The notes under the pieces: generated by a model | Database searches by the model: none | Told to the model about the DNA's origin: nothing | What the model saw: the letters and a program-made list of their open reading frames with translations, nothing else | NCBI GenBank assembly: GCA_026225945.1 | Contig: JAMJFZ010004031.1 | Location: 5,946,001 to 6,010,000, forward strand | Origin: Cricetomys ansorgei | Lineage: Eukaryota > Chordata > Mammalia > Rodentia > Nesomyidae | Direction: 5' to 3' | DNA length: 64,000 nt | In this document: positions 32,606 to 43,015 of the stretch, piece by piece | How the letters are laid out: every line of letters starts with the position of its first letter | Position numbering within the stretch: the stretch's first letter is position 1 | Program-made: the position numbers and the translations under genes

Positions 32606-32925
32606 CTTAGGTAGGCCAGACAGCGTGTGTGTGTGTGTGTGTGTGTGAATGTGTGCCTGTGCGTGTGGTGTGTGTTGTACCTGTGGATGTGTGTAGTTGA
32701 ACTTGTGTGTGCAGGCACGTATGGAGGCCACAGGATGATGTTGGGATTATTTCTCCATCACTTGTAGAGACAAGATCTCTCCTTTAAGCCCAGGCTCTCA
32801 AGAACTGCCAGTCTCCTCCACAGCAAAAAGATAGAAGGCATGCTCTGCCGTGCCCAGCCTTCACGCGGGTGCTGGGACGAAACTCCCTTCACCTGCTGAG
32901 CCATCACCTGGCCTTCGAAGTTCAA
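32606..32925 (-). repeat. (GT)n and antisense B4-type SINE
   Basis: A GT-rich tract (32622-32700) leads into 'ggcacgtatggaggccacag', 'gacaagatctctcctttaag' and 'cacctgctgagccatcacct', the antisense layout of B4/RSINE1. Confidence 0.65.
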
Positions 32926-33519
32926 TTTATAATGTTGAGATTATTTTGCTTTTCATGTCATTTTGGATGCAGGAAGTATTTATTTAGTTTATCCATCTAA
33001 CATTTTGGCAGCCACCAAAGCACCTTTGTCCAGAATTCCATTTGTTTCTCACTGCCCTACAAGCTCTTCCTCACTTAACTCTGCATTTGATTTTACATTA
33101 CTGTCAATTCTATAGCTTCTGTTTATTGAAATGCTCATTGAGGCTTGAGTAACATTTTTTTTTATTACTTTCAGGTAATGTTTGGTCTAATCTGGTAGAC
33201 TGGTTTACAGATAAGAGTGTAAAGTAAGTACAAAAATCATTTTACATGTATTTTATAGGGGCTTCATGTTGTTCTGTATAACTTAATCCCCTGTGCATGT
33301 CCGCTTGACATGATGGTGTGTCCATGAAGAGTGTTAAATAGCACTATGTTTGCCTGTCATGTTTGCTCTGTCCTTTTAAGTAAAGGGAGCTCCATGTTTT
33401 CACATTATTTTTTGCATATACATTTCAATCGATACCGTTGTCTGAAGGCTGAGGTAAAACCAGGTACATCAGTGGAGTTTATGAAGAAGCTATGACGAGA
33501 AATTCAAAGTGAGTCTGAT

Positions 33520-33655
33520 TAGGTGGGTGTGGTCACTCACACCTTCAATCCAGGAAACAGATGCAGGTGGATGGCTGCGAATTCCAGGCCAGCCTGGTCT
33601 ACATAGAGGCTCTCAGGCCACCCAGGGCTATATAGTGACCAAAACAAGTGCAGAA
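33520..33655 (+). repeat. B1 SINE
   Basis: Sense B1: 'ggtgggtgtggtcactcaca', then 'attccaggccagcctggtct', 'cagggctatatagtgaccaa'. Confidence 0.88.
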
Positions 33656-33901
33656 GTCTGTTGGATGAGATATGAAGGTGTCTATGGGATTGGCTGCTGT
33701 GGTACACCTGCTGTGCTTCTGAGCACTCAGACATGAAAGCGCGTGCGCATTAAATGTCATGTTTTTTGCTTACCGTCATTAGCATTCTCTTCAATCAAAG
33801 TAACGAGATCCTTTCCCCCCCGCCCAGTTGTTTTTTCCCCCAGATCTGCAAATCTGATAATTTTCTTTGGTCTGTGATTGAAGATCTCATTGCAGAACAA
33901 A

Positions 33902-34070
33902 ATGGGAGATGCTGAAACAGGAAAGAAGATCTTTGTTCAGAAGTGTGCTCAGTGCCACACCGTGGAGAAAGGTGGAAAACATAAGACAGGTCCAAATCTC
34001 TGGGGTCTTTTTGGCCGAAAGACAGGGCAAGCACCAGGATTTTCTTACACTGATGCAAACAAGAACAAAG
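33902..34070 (+). CDS. Cyct: Cyct coding exon 1 (testis cytochrome c, heme site)
   Basis: Testis-specific cytochrome c is the germ-cell isoform of the mitochondrial intermembrane electron carrier between complexes III and IV; it also activates caspases through Apaf-1. This exon encodes Met1 to the first base of Gly57. It carries the covalent heme motif CAQCH (Cys15, Cys18, His19 with Met as 1), preceded by GKKIFVQK and followed by [11 protein letters not shown]. It is the testis rather than the somatic form, as judged by [19 protein letters not shown] and the exon 2 residues. The start is in a strong context (AAAATGG), 6 nt after a 3' splice site (CATTGCAG), so a noncoding first exon lies upstream. 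Donor is AAAG then GTAAAG. Confidence 0.96.
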
Positions 34071-34634
34071 GTAAAGGCCAGAAGCTGTGGGAGATGCTCA
34101 TACATTTTGTTGCAGAAAAGAATGTGCATGGCTTGGCGTTGTAGTGTTTGCCTGACTGATGGCATCGGAAATAGACTACCATGCTCCGTCTGTTCATCGA
34201 AATGCTGATTTTCGCCATAAGATCTGGATTTGGATGATTCACTATTCTTTTGATCAGAAAAATCAGCAGTCTTTAATGGCATTTGCTCATGTAGACTGTT
34301 ATACACGTTTATTTTATATTTATCTTGAAAAAGTATGATTTAAGTCTAAAAAATATTTTAAGGGCACAAGAGCAGTAATGATTGTATTTGTAGGGTTAGG
34401 ATTTTTAGCAAGGTTAGGGATGTGTAGTTTGAACATGTAACTATTTATTTGTGTTTTGTTGGTAAAAGGGAGTTAAACACTGAAGTGAGAGAGCATTTTA
34501 GAATTGAAATTAAAAACATCTGGAAAAGTTGTGGTATCTTTGCAAAACAATTTGTTCTGTCCCTTCCCTCTCTCTCTCTGTTTGTGTGTACACATATAAA
34601 AATACTTAGATTAGCACATCAAATATTCTTTTTT

Positions 34635-34785
34635 GTTTTTTGTTTGTTTGTTTCGAGACAGGGTTTCTCTATTGTAACTCTATTGTCCTGGAACTCACTC
34701 TGTAGACCAGGCCTCGACTTACAGAGATCCACCTACCTCTGCCTCCTGATGCTGGGATTAAAGGGATGCACCACCACTGCTGGGC
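34635..34785 (-). repeat. B1 SINE
   Basis: Antisense B1: 'cgagacagggtttctctatt', then 'gatgctgggattaaagggat'. A short deletion is present after 'gaccaggc'. Confidence 0.9.
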
Positions 34786-34789
34786 TTAT

Positions 34790-34960
34790 AATTTATTTAA
34801 TTTTTATTTAATGTGCATTGGTGTGAGCGTGCCAGATCCTCTGGAACTGGAGTTACAGAAAATCGTGAGCCGCCATATGAGTGCTGGGATTTGAACCTGG
34901 GTCCTCTGGAAGAGCAGCCAGTGCTTTTTAAATGCTGAGCCATCTCTCCAGCCCCCAAAT
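34790..34960 (-). repeat. B2/B3 SINE
   Basis: Antisense B2-family: 'gctgggatttgaacctgggt', 'cctctggaagagcagccagt', 'gctgagccatctctccagcc'. Confidence 0.9.
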
Positions 34961-35034
34961 ATTTTTAAAGACAACTCTAGTTTGAACTTTTCTTGGAGGT
35001 CTAACATCCTACAGACCAAAATATCAGATCACTA

Positions 35035-35160
35035 CTATTTGAAAAGGGTCTCAATGTACAGTCCAGGCTGACTATGAACTCAGCTGTAGCCCAGATTGCC
35101 TTTAAATTCACTATGATCTTTTTTGCAAATGCTAGGATTATAGACACGTACCACATGGAC
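35035..35160 (-). repeat. B1 SINE, old
   Basis: Antisense B1 remnant: 'gaaaagggtctcaatgtaca', then 'gctaggattatagacacgta'. Confidence 0.65.
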
Positions 35161-35164
35161 AGTG

Positions 35165-35660
35165 TTTTTAATTTCTTTTAATATTTTTATTGAAGTGAAC
35201 CTCATATAACATTCCGTTAGTTATGTTAGAGCATGTCATTTATTAACATCTAGTATTTATGGCCACTACAGTCACCACCTCTCCCTGGTTTCAAAATTGT
35301 TTTTTTTTGTTTGTTTGTTTGTTTTTTTTTTTCTTTTTTCGTTTTTTTGTTTTTTTGAGTCAAGGTCTCTCTACATAGCCATGGCTGTCCTAGAACTCGA
35401 TATGTAGACCAGGCTGGGCTTGAACTCACAGAGATCCACCTGCCCCTGCCTCCCGAGTGGTGGGATTAAAGGTGTGCTTTCAAAACTAACACTCATCATT
35501 CCCTCCTATCCTTGCCTATCCTTGGTGACTACTAAACAGCTCTGTGTCTCTTTGGATTTGCACATTGGCTGTTTCATGTAAAAGGAATCGGCAGCATGCT
35601 AGTGTTTGTGTCTTGACTTCTTTACCTTATACAGTGCTTTCAAGACCCATCAAAATTGTA
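35165..35660 (-). repeat. Ancient L1 3' fragment, split by a B1
   Basis: The parts 35165-35340 and 35482-35660 read as the antisense of an old mammalian L1 ORF2 end ('tttcatgtaaaaggaatcgg', then 'cttgacttctttaccttata'). A younger B1 sits inside it. Confidence 0.6.
35345..35481 (-). repeat. B1 SINE inside ancient L1
   Basis: Antisense B1: 'agtcaaggtctctctacata', then 'gggcttgaactcacagagat', 'ggtgggattaaaggtgtgct'. Confidence 0.88.
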
Positions 35661-35728
35661 GCAAATATCAGTACTTCACTAAAATTCTGATGATGGCTCC
35701 AGCTACGTGGTCCCAGTCTCCACTTTAG

Positions 35729-35730
<2 letters not shown>

Positions 35731-35799
<69 letters not shown>
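35731..35799. repeat. (GT)n(GA)n microsatellite
   Basis: About 16 GT units followed directly by about 18 GA units. A short antisense B3-type remnant follows to about 35.92 kb ('ggtggtcagagacagcgtgc'). Confidence 0.95.
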
Positions 35800-35800
<1 letters not shown>

Positions 35801-36714
35801 ACATGTGTACCCAGAACACATGTGGTGGTCAGAGACAGCGTGCAGGAATGGGTTCTCTCCTTCCACTATATATGTCCTGGGGATAAAACCCGGGACTTTG
35901 AGTCAGGCCTGTCTTAGCACTTTATTATTATTATATCAGGATGTGCAAAAATGCTGGTGAGTAGGTATTGTACAGTAAAGGATTTCATCTTTCTCTTGGA
36001 TTTTTGTAAGGGGATCTGTAAAATCTTGGAATTTCCGAAGTGAAAGGATTATCTTTGTTATCATGGTTGGTCCCTGGGACCTGGACCTGACTCTTGCTGA
36101 TGAGATGACTCCCTGCTTAGATGATGGGCGGGCTCCTAGATCAGGGGCCATGCAGGAAGGACCAGGCACACGATTAGATAATTTTCCCTCATGCTAAGGG
36201 ACTTCTAGGGATAGAATGGGGATTTAGATTCTGAAACTTGAGTTCTGTCCTGTTACAGTGAGTCTGTCCATGTTTATGTACTGAAAACCCCTATTAGAAA
36301 TTCTAGATCCTTACAAATCAAAGTTCTGTCAGAGTGAGGAGGTCCTGATTCTTTAAGAGCATGGCCTGGACGCTGTGGATCTGTGACACTCCCAGTCTCT
36401 GCTTGTTGGGTCTCTTGGGCCCCTGCCTCTGATGCATGGCCTTTATAATAACTGTTGGTGTACTGCTTTCCTCAGTCCTGTGAACCGTCCTAATGAATCA
36501 CTGGACATCAGAAGGTTGTGGGAATTTCCCCGAACTGTAAGGCCTTCTTACAGGGGACTGTGGGACATGTGCTGACTGTGGACAATTAGTGTTCGAATTG
36601 CATCATGCTTCTTGCCATTAGACTTTCAGTTGTTAGACTACTGAGTAAGTCAAGTTTTAAGTCACATTTGTTGCTTACATTTATATAGTTTTTAATTCGG
36701 GGGAATGAAGTTTC

Positions 36715-36798
36715 TTTGTGTGGTACTTGGGAATTGAACCCAGGGCTTCATACATTCTTGGAACATACTCTACCAGTGAGCTGTATCCTCATCTTGGT
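36715..36798 (-). repeat. ID-type SINE
   Basis: Antisense ID: 'tgggaattgaacccagggct', then 'tctaccagtgagctgtatcc'. Confidence 0.65.
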
Positions 36799-37372
36799 AA
36801 AAAAATTTTAAAGTGATGTTTCCCTCTTGTGCCATTTTATTATTATTGTTTTGACAGTAAAGTTGGAAAGTTCTCATTTTTAATCTACTTATAAACCACA
36901 TTTGAATTGAAATGAAATTAAAACCACTACAGAGCTCTGCACTGGTCTTTCAGTCAGTTGTTCAGAGAGAGAGAGGGAGAGCAAAGCATGCCAGAGAGCT
37001 GGCTTGCTGGATCGGCAATAGGTGTTAGAGGAAGCGGGCAGAGCAGATGGGGGGTAGACTATGAAGACAGTCTCACCACGTATTCGTTTGCTGGTGTCGG
37101 TCTTGGGTCTGTTGGTCTTAGTTCCCAGGCTCCTAGATGTCTGTTATGGTCCTGGGCTGTCCTGTCCTTGCTTAGGGCCTTCCTTTTGGGGATGAAGTGG
37201 CCCATCCAGTGGTCAGTACTTCACAGGTGGAGTCTCAGATGCTGGTCACACTTCTGGGCACACCTACTCCCAGAAGTCAGTTGCTCGTGTCTTTTTGACT
37301 GGTTTTAGAAAGGAGACAACGTTTTCTGTTATCTTGAAACTGGATTTCCAAATCACAGATTTCCACTAGAGA

Positions 37373-37373
<1 letters not shown>

Positions 37374-37414
<41 letters not shown>

Positions 37415-37544
37415 TGTGTGTGTGTGTGTGTGCGTGTGTGTGTGTGCGTGTGTGCGTGTGTGTGTGTGTGTATGTTTGCATGTGTGTGTGTATGTGCGTG
37501 TGTGTGTGTGTGTATGTGTGTGTGTGTTTGCATGTGTGTATGTG

Positions 37545-37580
<36 letters not shown>
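37374..37580. repeat. Long imperfect (GT)n microsatellite
   Basis: About 205 bp of TG repeats with scattered C and A substitutions. The Cys-Val and His-Thr open frames it creates on both strands are artefacts. Confidence 0.97.
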
Positions 37581-37583
<3 letters not shown>

Positions 37584-37735
37584 GCACATACATGCCACAG
37601 TTTACATGAGGAGATCAGAGGACAAGTTGGGGGAGTTGGTTCTCTCCTTGACTGTGAGCCCTGGGGCTTGATCTCAGCTTGTCAGGTCTGCACAGTGCTT
37701 TTACCCACTGAGCCATCTCTTTGCTCAAAATTCTT
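37581..37735 (-). repeat. B3-type SINE
   Basis: Antisense: 'gaggagatcagaggacaagt', then 'tttacccactgagccatctc'. It probably seeded the GT tract from its 3' end. Confidence 0.7.
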
Positions 37736-38150
37736 GGCTTCAGGTAGCTTTGTCATGACAGGGAAAGTTATTTTCTTCTTCGGGCCATTATTTTGCCAAT
37801 TTTCAAAATGGGAGTTTAGATTACATGATATCTGAGACCTTCTCTAAAAGGGACACAGGGACACTGTGATTCTGGGAGCACGAGGCACAGTGTAGACACG
37901 ACATGTCGGGGGTAGTTGTTCATTGACGTATCTTGGGTGGTTCTAAACAGCATGTGATGATTGGCTTTCTACAGAGAAGGAGAGGAATGGACTCTATTTC
38001 TGGAACTTTCTTATAGGTCAGACTTTATGTTATTAGGTAAACAGTCTTCCCTTTGAGTGAGAAGGTAACCTTTTGCTCACATATGATATCAGACAGTAAT
38101 CCCTAAAAATGTAACTACAGAGACTTAATACTTAATTTTCAACTTTGCAG

Positions 38151-38299
38151 GTATTGTGTGGTCAGAAGCAACTTTGATGGAATATTTGGAGAACCCAAAG
38201 AAATACATTCCTGGCACTAAAATGATCTTTGCTGGTATTAAAAAGAAGAGCGAGAGAGAAGATCTTATCCAGTATTTGAAACAGGCAACATCCTCATGA
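38151..38299 (+). CDS. Cyct: Cyct coding exon 2 (Met ligand, C terminus)
   Basis: Encodes the end of Gly57 to Ser105 and the TGA stop. It contains the invariant [19 protein letters not shown] region with the axial ligand Met81 (Met80 in mature numbering) and the C-terminal helix ending QATSS. With exon 1 the protein is 105 codons, the standard length, with no frameshift or stop, so the gene appears functional. Acceptor is AACTTTGCAG. Residues such as Thr6 and IVWSEAT differ from the mouse and rat sequences as I recall them. Confidence 0.96.
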
Positions 38300-38432
38300 A
38301 ACAGTTTTGTAGCTTTAAAAATATTAGTTATCAATTTCAAATATTGTGTTTAATATGAAGCAATGTCTGATCTTTCTTGATCAGCCTGTAGTAATTTTAA
38401 CATGTTAAAATAAAGGTTGATAATTTTGATCA
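38300..38432 (+). other. Cyct: Cyct 3' UTR (probable)
   Basis: AT-rich sequence from the stop codon to about 20 nt past the poly(A) signal. The exact cleavage site is inferred; other signals further downstream could be used. Confidence 0.65.
38409..38414 (+). terminator. Poly(A) signal AATAAA of Cyct
   Basis: First canonical AATAAA downstream of the Cyct stop codon (110 nt after it), followed by T/G-rich sequence. Confidence 0.75.
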
Positions 38433-41400
38433 TATAAAGTCCACTCATCAGATCCCTTACAATCCTAAACATGCTTCGACCTGTGTACCAAGGAGGTATT
38501 ATCAGAATAAAGGGAAAGAGGGAAACAAACAGATCTTTTCCCTTTAGTCCCTGAATGCACAAAATATTTTATGATTATGGTAACTGCTGATGAAGATGGA
38601 AATATCTGCTCAAAGGATTCTCTGCAGTTTAAATGTAGACATAGCAGACATCAGCTTTAATTTCCATAAAGCTGTGTTTGCCTTTTACATAAAGTAACTT
38701 TGAGAGAGGGAAGTAGGGAAAATCTAGTCAAACTTAGAGAATGCTTTTGATTAAAAAAAAAAGAGAGAGAGCAAATTATCGATCCTGGGTAAATAAAACA
38801 AAATCTAGATAGGAGAAAATCCTGGTCTATTTTGATAATCATATCTTAGAGCATATGTTTTTGCATTTGTGTCTTTAAGATCTCCTGCTGATCCAAAACG
38901 ATACAGAGCTGGACTGCAGAATCCCTTGATGGAAAAGAGGGAGAAAAGCCCCAAACTCCCCCCCAGAAATGTGAAAAGAGCCCCATCTCAGAGTAAGAAT
39001 GAGGCATGCTGGGGCAGCCCCTCTCAGGCCAGGGGAGCTCCCGGTGCTCCAGGCAGTGTGGCTTCTCCTAAACCCTGTGCAGGACTGTCATCCACATGTG
39101 GGTGATCCAGGGATCAGAGAACAGCTTCCATACCAAAGAGGAGGGTAAAAGAGCAGTTAGGTAGGGCTCATTATGGATGACGATAAAACACCTGTTACCT
39201 CATTTACACTTCACACCACTTCCCCAGGACCTAGGAGGTGAACTTTATCTTCTACAGTGGTACCTAGAGTTTAGTGCAGGCCAGAAGCAAAACACAGCTC
39301 TTTTCCTCATAACATTTCACCTTTATCATTGGTTGACTATACCACTACAGTGAGGTGAACACAGTTGAAAAGGAGCAGACTCTAGAAGGTTCCATTGCAT
39401 TTGCTATATGCCCAGGCTTATTCTTGGTATTCCTGACAAATTGAACAGAATGTACTTCTCTTGGAGCTTAGTGTCAGCATGGTGTGGAAACATGTCTCTG
39501 GGAATCAAGACTGGCTTCAAGCCAGCCTAAGCTAGTTACTCTCTCCCTAAGGGAATATTCTGATGAAGGCAGAGGGGTCATAGGGCCTCTCAGTGAGCTT
39601 AGAGCAGAAGTAGGTTTGCAAAGCTGTTTATAGAATTAGACAACACACCCTACATCCTGCTTTGCTTGAGGCCCATCAGCTTTGTGAGACAGAACTTGAA
39701 TTCAATTCTCATTCATAACTAAGTCCAGATTGACACAGCGCTGCCAGAAGGATTTGCTGGCGTTGCTAAGAGCCCACCCTGCAGGGAGGCGTGAGAAGGC
39801 TTCAGGCTTGGAGTTTAAATGCTGTTGCCTTAGGAGGAGTAGAAGCAGCTGTTATGAGAACTGAGGTGATAGAAGTCATTTTGGAAGGAATTAAGAATAG
39901 TTACTATTTTAAGTAGATTTCTGCTTAAAATATTGATCAGTTAGCAATGTATAGAGTATTGCATTAAACTTCAGTCTTAGTAAAACAAGTTCCCTTTTTT
40001 GATAGTAGCAGTGTTTCATTCATTAAGAAACTTGGAGGAAATGTTTCAAATGTGAGTGTCGTAATTAAAGCTGTGTATTGTGATAGACTTTATTACTGAA
40101 ATTGTCTTTGGGGAGCTTACATTTATTTTAGGATGGCGGTCTATAAAATCGCTTCTGGCCACGCCGATGGCTTTATTCTGTGCCAGTTTAGCTGCACAGT
40201 TGAGTTTCTCAGAATTCTTTGCAAGGCTCCCAGTCAGGCTGGTGACGAGAGCGATTTGCTTGCGACTAGGAGGCAGAAGGGCCAGGCAGAAAGCTTTATA
40301 TTTGGAGGCCCAGTTCACAACCCTGGATAGAGTCTACGCTTGTCACACATTCATTGGCTGTCCTGTCTGGTGGATAGCAGCCCCTGCAACTCCTGCCTGC
40401 CCTTCTTTTCTGCCTTCTGTGAGTTCTAGAGCGGCTGTGTGTGTGTGTGTGTGTGTTGCTTTGATGGAGGACCTGGCTTAGGTCACCCACCTCAGTGGTG
40501 AATGCATGACTTGGTAGCCGAGTACCAGTTTGACTTCTTGGGTTTATCCTTGCTCCCTCTCTGCTTTTTCTTCCCAACTATCTGTCCCGGAGACTGACCC
40601 CTAATGGCTTTTAACCCAACTCAAGGTGCACAGACAGTAACAAATACTCTAATCTGACTGAACTCCAGTCATGCTGCTCTAGGTCCCCTCTTGGCTAGGC
40701 TCTAGGTCTTGGCCTGTCTCCTTAGTAAGACCCATTTTTAGCAAGAATCCTACCTAATCAGTTTAGCAGATTCCCACCCTTTGTATCTGATCACCCTTAT
40801 CTGCCTTCAGCAAGAATCCTGTCAAGTTTATTTACCGGAGTTCCCTTTACCTCTGGTGTTTTTTCCCTCTTCTTGCGTTTCTACTCACTGACCTTTCACC
40901 CTGCTCCTGAGCTGTAAGTCCCCCATTGTTTGTTGGTATTCATTGTTAAGCTGAAGTTTTCTTTTAAACCAAAGCATCCTGTTGCAGTTGTCCCTTAAAT
41001 CTGCATAATTTTGTTTTACTTTATTTTTACTGTCTTTAATAGTGTCAGAATAACTTTTTCCCTTGATACTACAGCCTCCTTAGTCTTCACCAACTCCTCT
41101 TTGTAGCAGGACACTTTGCCAAGAAGTTTTCTGTCCTGTGCGGCACTCCTTATGGTTACATGCCGCTTGGACTTCTGGGAGCAGCTTAGGATATTAAGAA
41201 GAGTGCTGGCAGTTGCAGTGACAGTTGGGGTGGCCTGTGAGATGACAGCAGCTCCTGTTCTGTAAGCTAAGGAAAGCCAAAAAGGGCAGTGAGTTTTCAT
41301 TTCTTTTTCTCTTTGAAGGCCACTTGCAAGAGTGGTGAAAATTTCTTTCTTTCCTGTCTCTTTTTAGAGCTAGAGGGTAAAAAGCACAGTGGGAATCTGT

Positions 41401-42895
41401 TACAACTCAGGAACCAGTTCCAAGTTAGGAATCTGACACAGTAGCAGTTGGGGCAAGAGAACAGGAGTATTCCGTTACACCTTTTGTAGGCTCGGCGACT
41501 TTGGTGCGATCCTTTAGCCATCCACGTTTAGATCCCTCCCCAGCATCTACCTAAATTTTCTGTGATTTCATCTCTATAATGAATCTTTTGTTTATAGCAC
41601 TCATGTGATCTTGCTCCCTAGGTAAAGACGCCGTGGATACAGGTACCAAAGCTGTGCAACACAACTTGTGAGCAATAAGAACCTCTAAGGGGTTATACAT
41701 GGAATGTCCTTCGACCCGAATGATGTGTGACTTGAAAGCACAAGCAGGGAAAGTAAATTTACTAGTATCTAAAGTTGCCAAGTTATGCTAATGTCTCCTA
41801 AACTTAAAACTTAAATTAGATATTCTGAGGGAAGAACACTCATGGTAACTAGAAAACATTTGATGATAATGAAATTTGGAAAAGTAAATACTCCCAATTT
41901 ATGGCACCACTTCCAAGGACAGGAGCCTACTGATCAGGAAAAGTTATGTTGATGTCATATCAACAGAAAAATATTTAGAAGAACTGAGAAGTCAGATGAT
42001 TGAATAAAAACTATTACCTTTAGCACCATCCGTTTTCATATCCAATCTTAACAGAGCTGTGGAAGAATAATGTGTCTACATGAAGTCAGAATGTGGAATC
42101 TTTTTACTTGACAGTTTTGTGTGTCAGAGAAGGAGCAGAAAGAACTCTTTAGGAAATAGCAGGGCATTGTTAGATCTTACATTTCTCAGGTTTATTACAC
42201 TGTGTGAAGTACTTCCCAGATGTAAGAGTTGCGTTTGTGTGGGAAGCAACATAAACATCTGTTTTTCAAGAAGAGTAATTGTTTAATTGAACCCTTGTGT
42301 ACTACAAGATCATGGTGTATAATACATCACATACACAGTATAATACACTGTTTATAATACACTCTGTATGCTACAATATCATTTGGAAGGTTTTTTTTTT
42401 TTTTTTTTTTTTGGCTTAATTCTCCCTCTTCACCTTCTGAAATAACACAGGTAGGAATTCTCTGGATTTCTCACTTGGTGATCTTTACTGTCCACGTGTG
42501 AGTTTGAAACCAGAATGCCATGCAGTGCTTCAGCTTAGATTCCTTACTGTGAACTCAGTGGGGCCTCGTTTAAACACAGAAACTAAGAGGAGTGGTGTAG
42601 GAGGGGTCGGGGTGCACTGTGGAGGGGGGGGCTTATGTGAGGGTCATAAGGGCTGATGACACACCCAAAAGGCAGAGAAGGGAGTATTTTCTCATATGTA
42701 AAGGAAGTGTATGTGGTGGGTCAGATCTTTTATTTTTCAAATATATTTTACTTCCAGAATCATTTATTTAAATGAAGTTATCCACTAAAGAAAATATGGC
42801 CCTCTAAAGAAAATTCAGAACCCAAAACTGTTCTAAGAAGGCACATGTGGGACCTCCTCCTACTCTCCCACATCTTTACTCTCCACCTCTAAAAG
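38433..42895. other. Intergenic Cyct-Pde11a, first part
   Basis: Mostly unique. A MIR-like trace lies at about 39.19-39.30 kb ('ttacctcatttacacttcac'), a short (GT)n at 40434-40457, and a T23 run at 42390-42412. A row of unrecognised minus-strand open frames lies at 41016-41781. No gene confirmed. Confidence 0.45.
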
Positions 42896-43015
42896 GTGAC
42901 ATTCCTGGGTGTGGTGTAAGCCTAACACCTGTAATTCTAACACTGAATAGGCTGAGGCAGGAGGGTATGGAGTTCTAGGCCTGTCTCAAAAAACAACAAA
43001 GAAACAAACAAAAAA
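42896..43015 (+). repeat. B1 SINE, diverged and shortened
   Basis: Sense B1: 'gggtgtggtgtaagcctaac', then 'taggctgaggcaggagggta', then the A-rich tail. Confidence 0.75.

Larger units (their letters stand above)
34071..38150 (+). other. Cyct: Cyct intron between coding exons
   Basis: 4.08 kb. Holds three B1s, a B2/B3, an ID element, an ancient L1 fragment, a (GT)n(GA)n tract and a 200-bp (GT)n tract. The presence of this intron shows that the locus is the true gene and not a processed cytochrome c pseudogene. Read-through from exon 1 would add 23 residues and stop at 34144. Confidence 0.93.

Noticed and set aside
33878..34144. 88-codon frame extending past Cyct exon 1
   Set aside because: The GTAAAG donor at 34071 and the matching exon 2 at 38151 show that the extension is intron; the ATG at 33902 is the true start, not the one upstream of the splice acceptor at 33878.
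35627..35960. Ser-Leu/His-Thr and Arg-Glu repeat frames
   Set aside because: Produced by the (GT)n(GA)n microsatellite.
37353..37835. Several 75-151 codon frames of Cys-Val or His-Thr repeats on both strands
   Set aside because: They are direct translations of the (GT)n microsatellite in all frames.
38869..39105. 78-codon basic, proline-rich frame downstream of Cyct
   Set aside because: No domain, no splice support and no recognisable family; probably chance.
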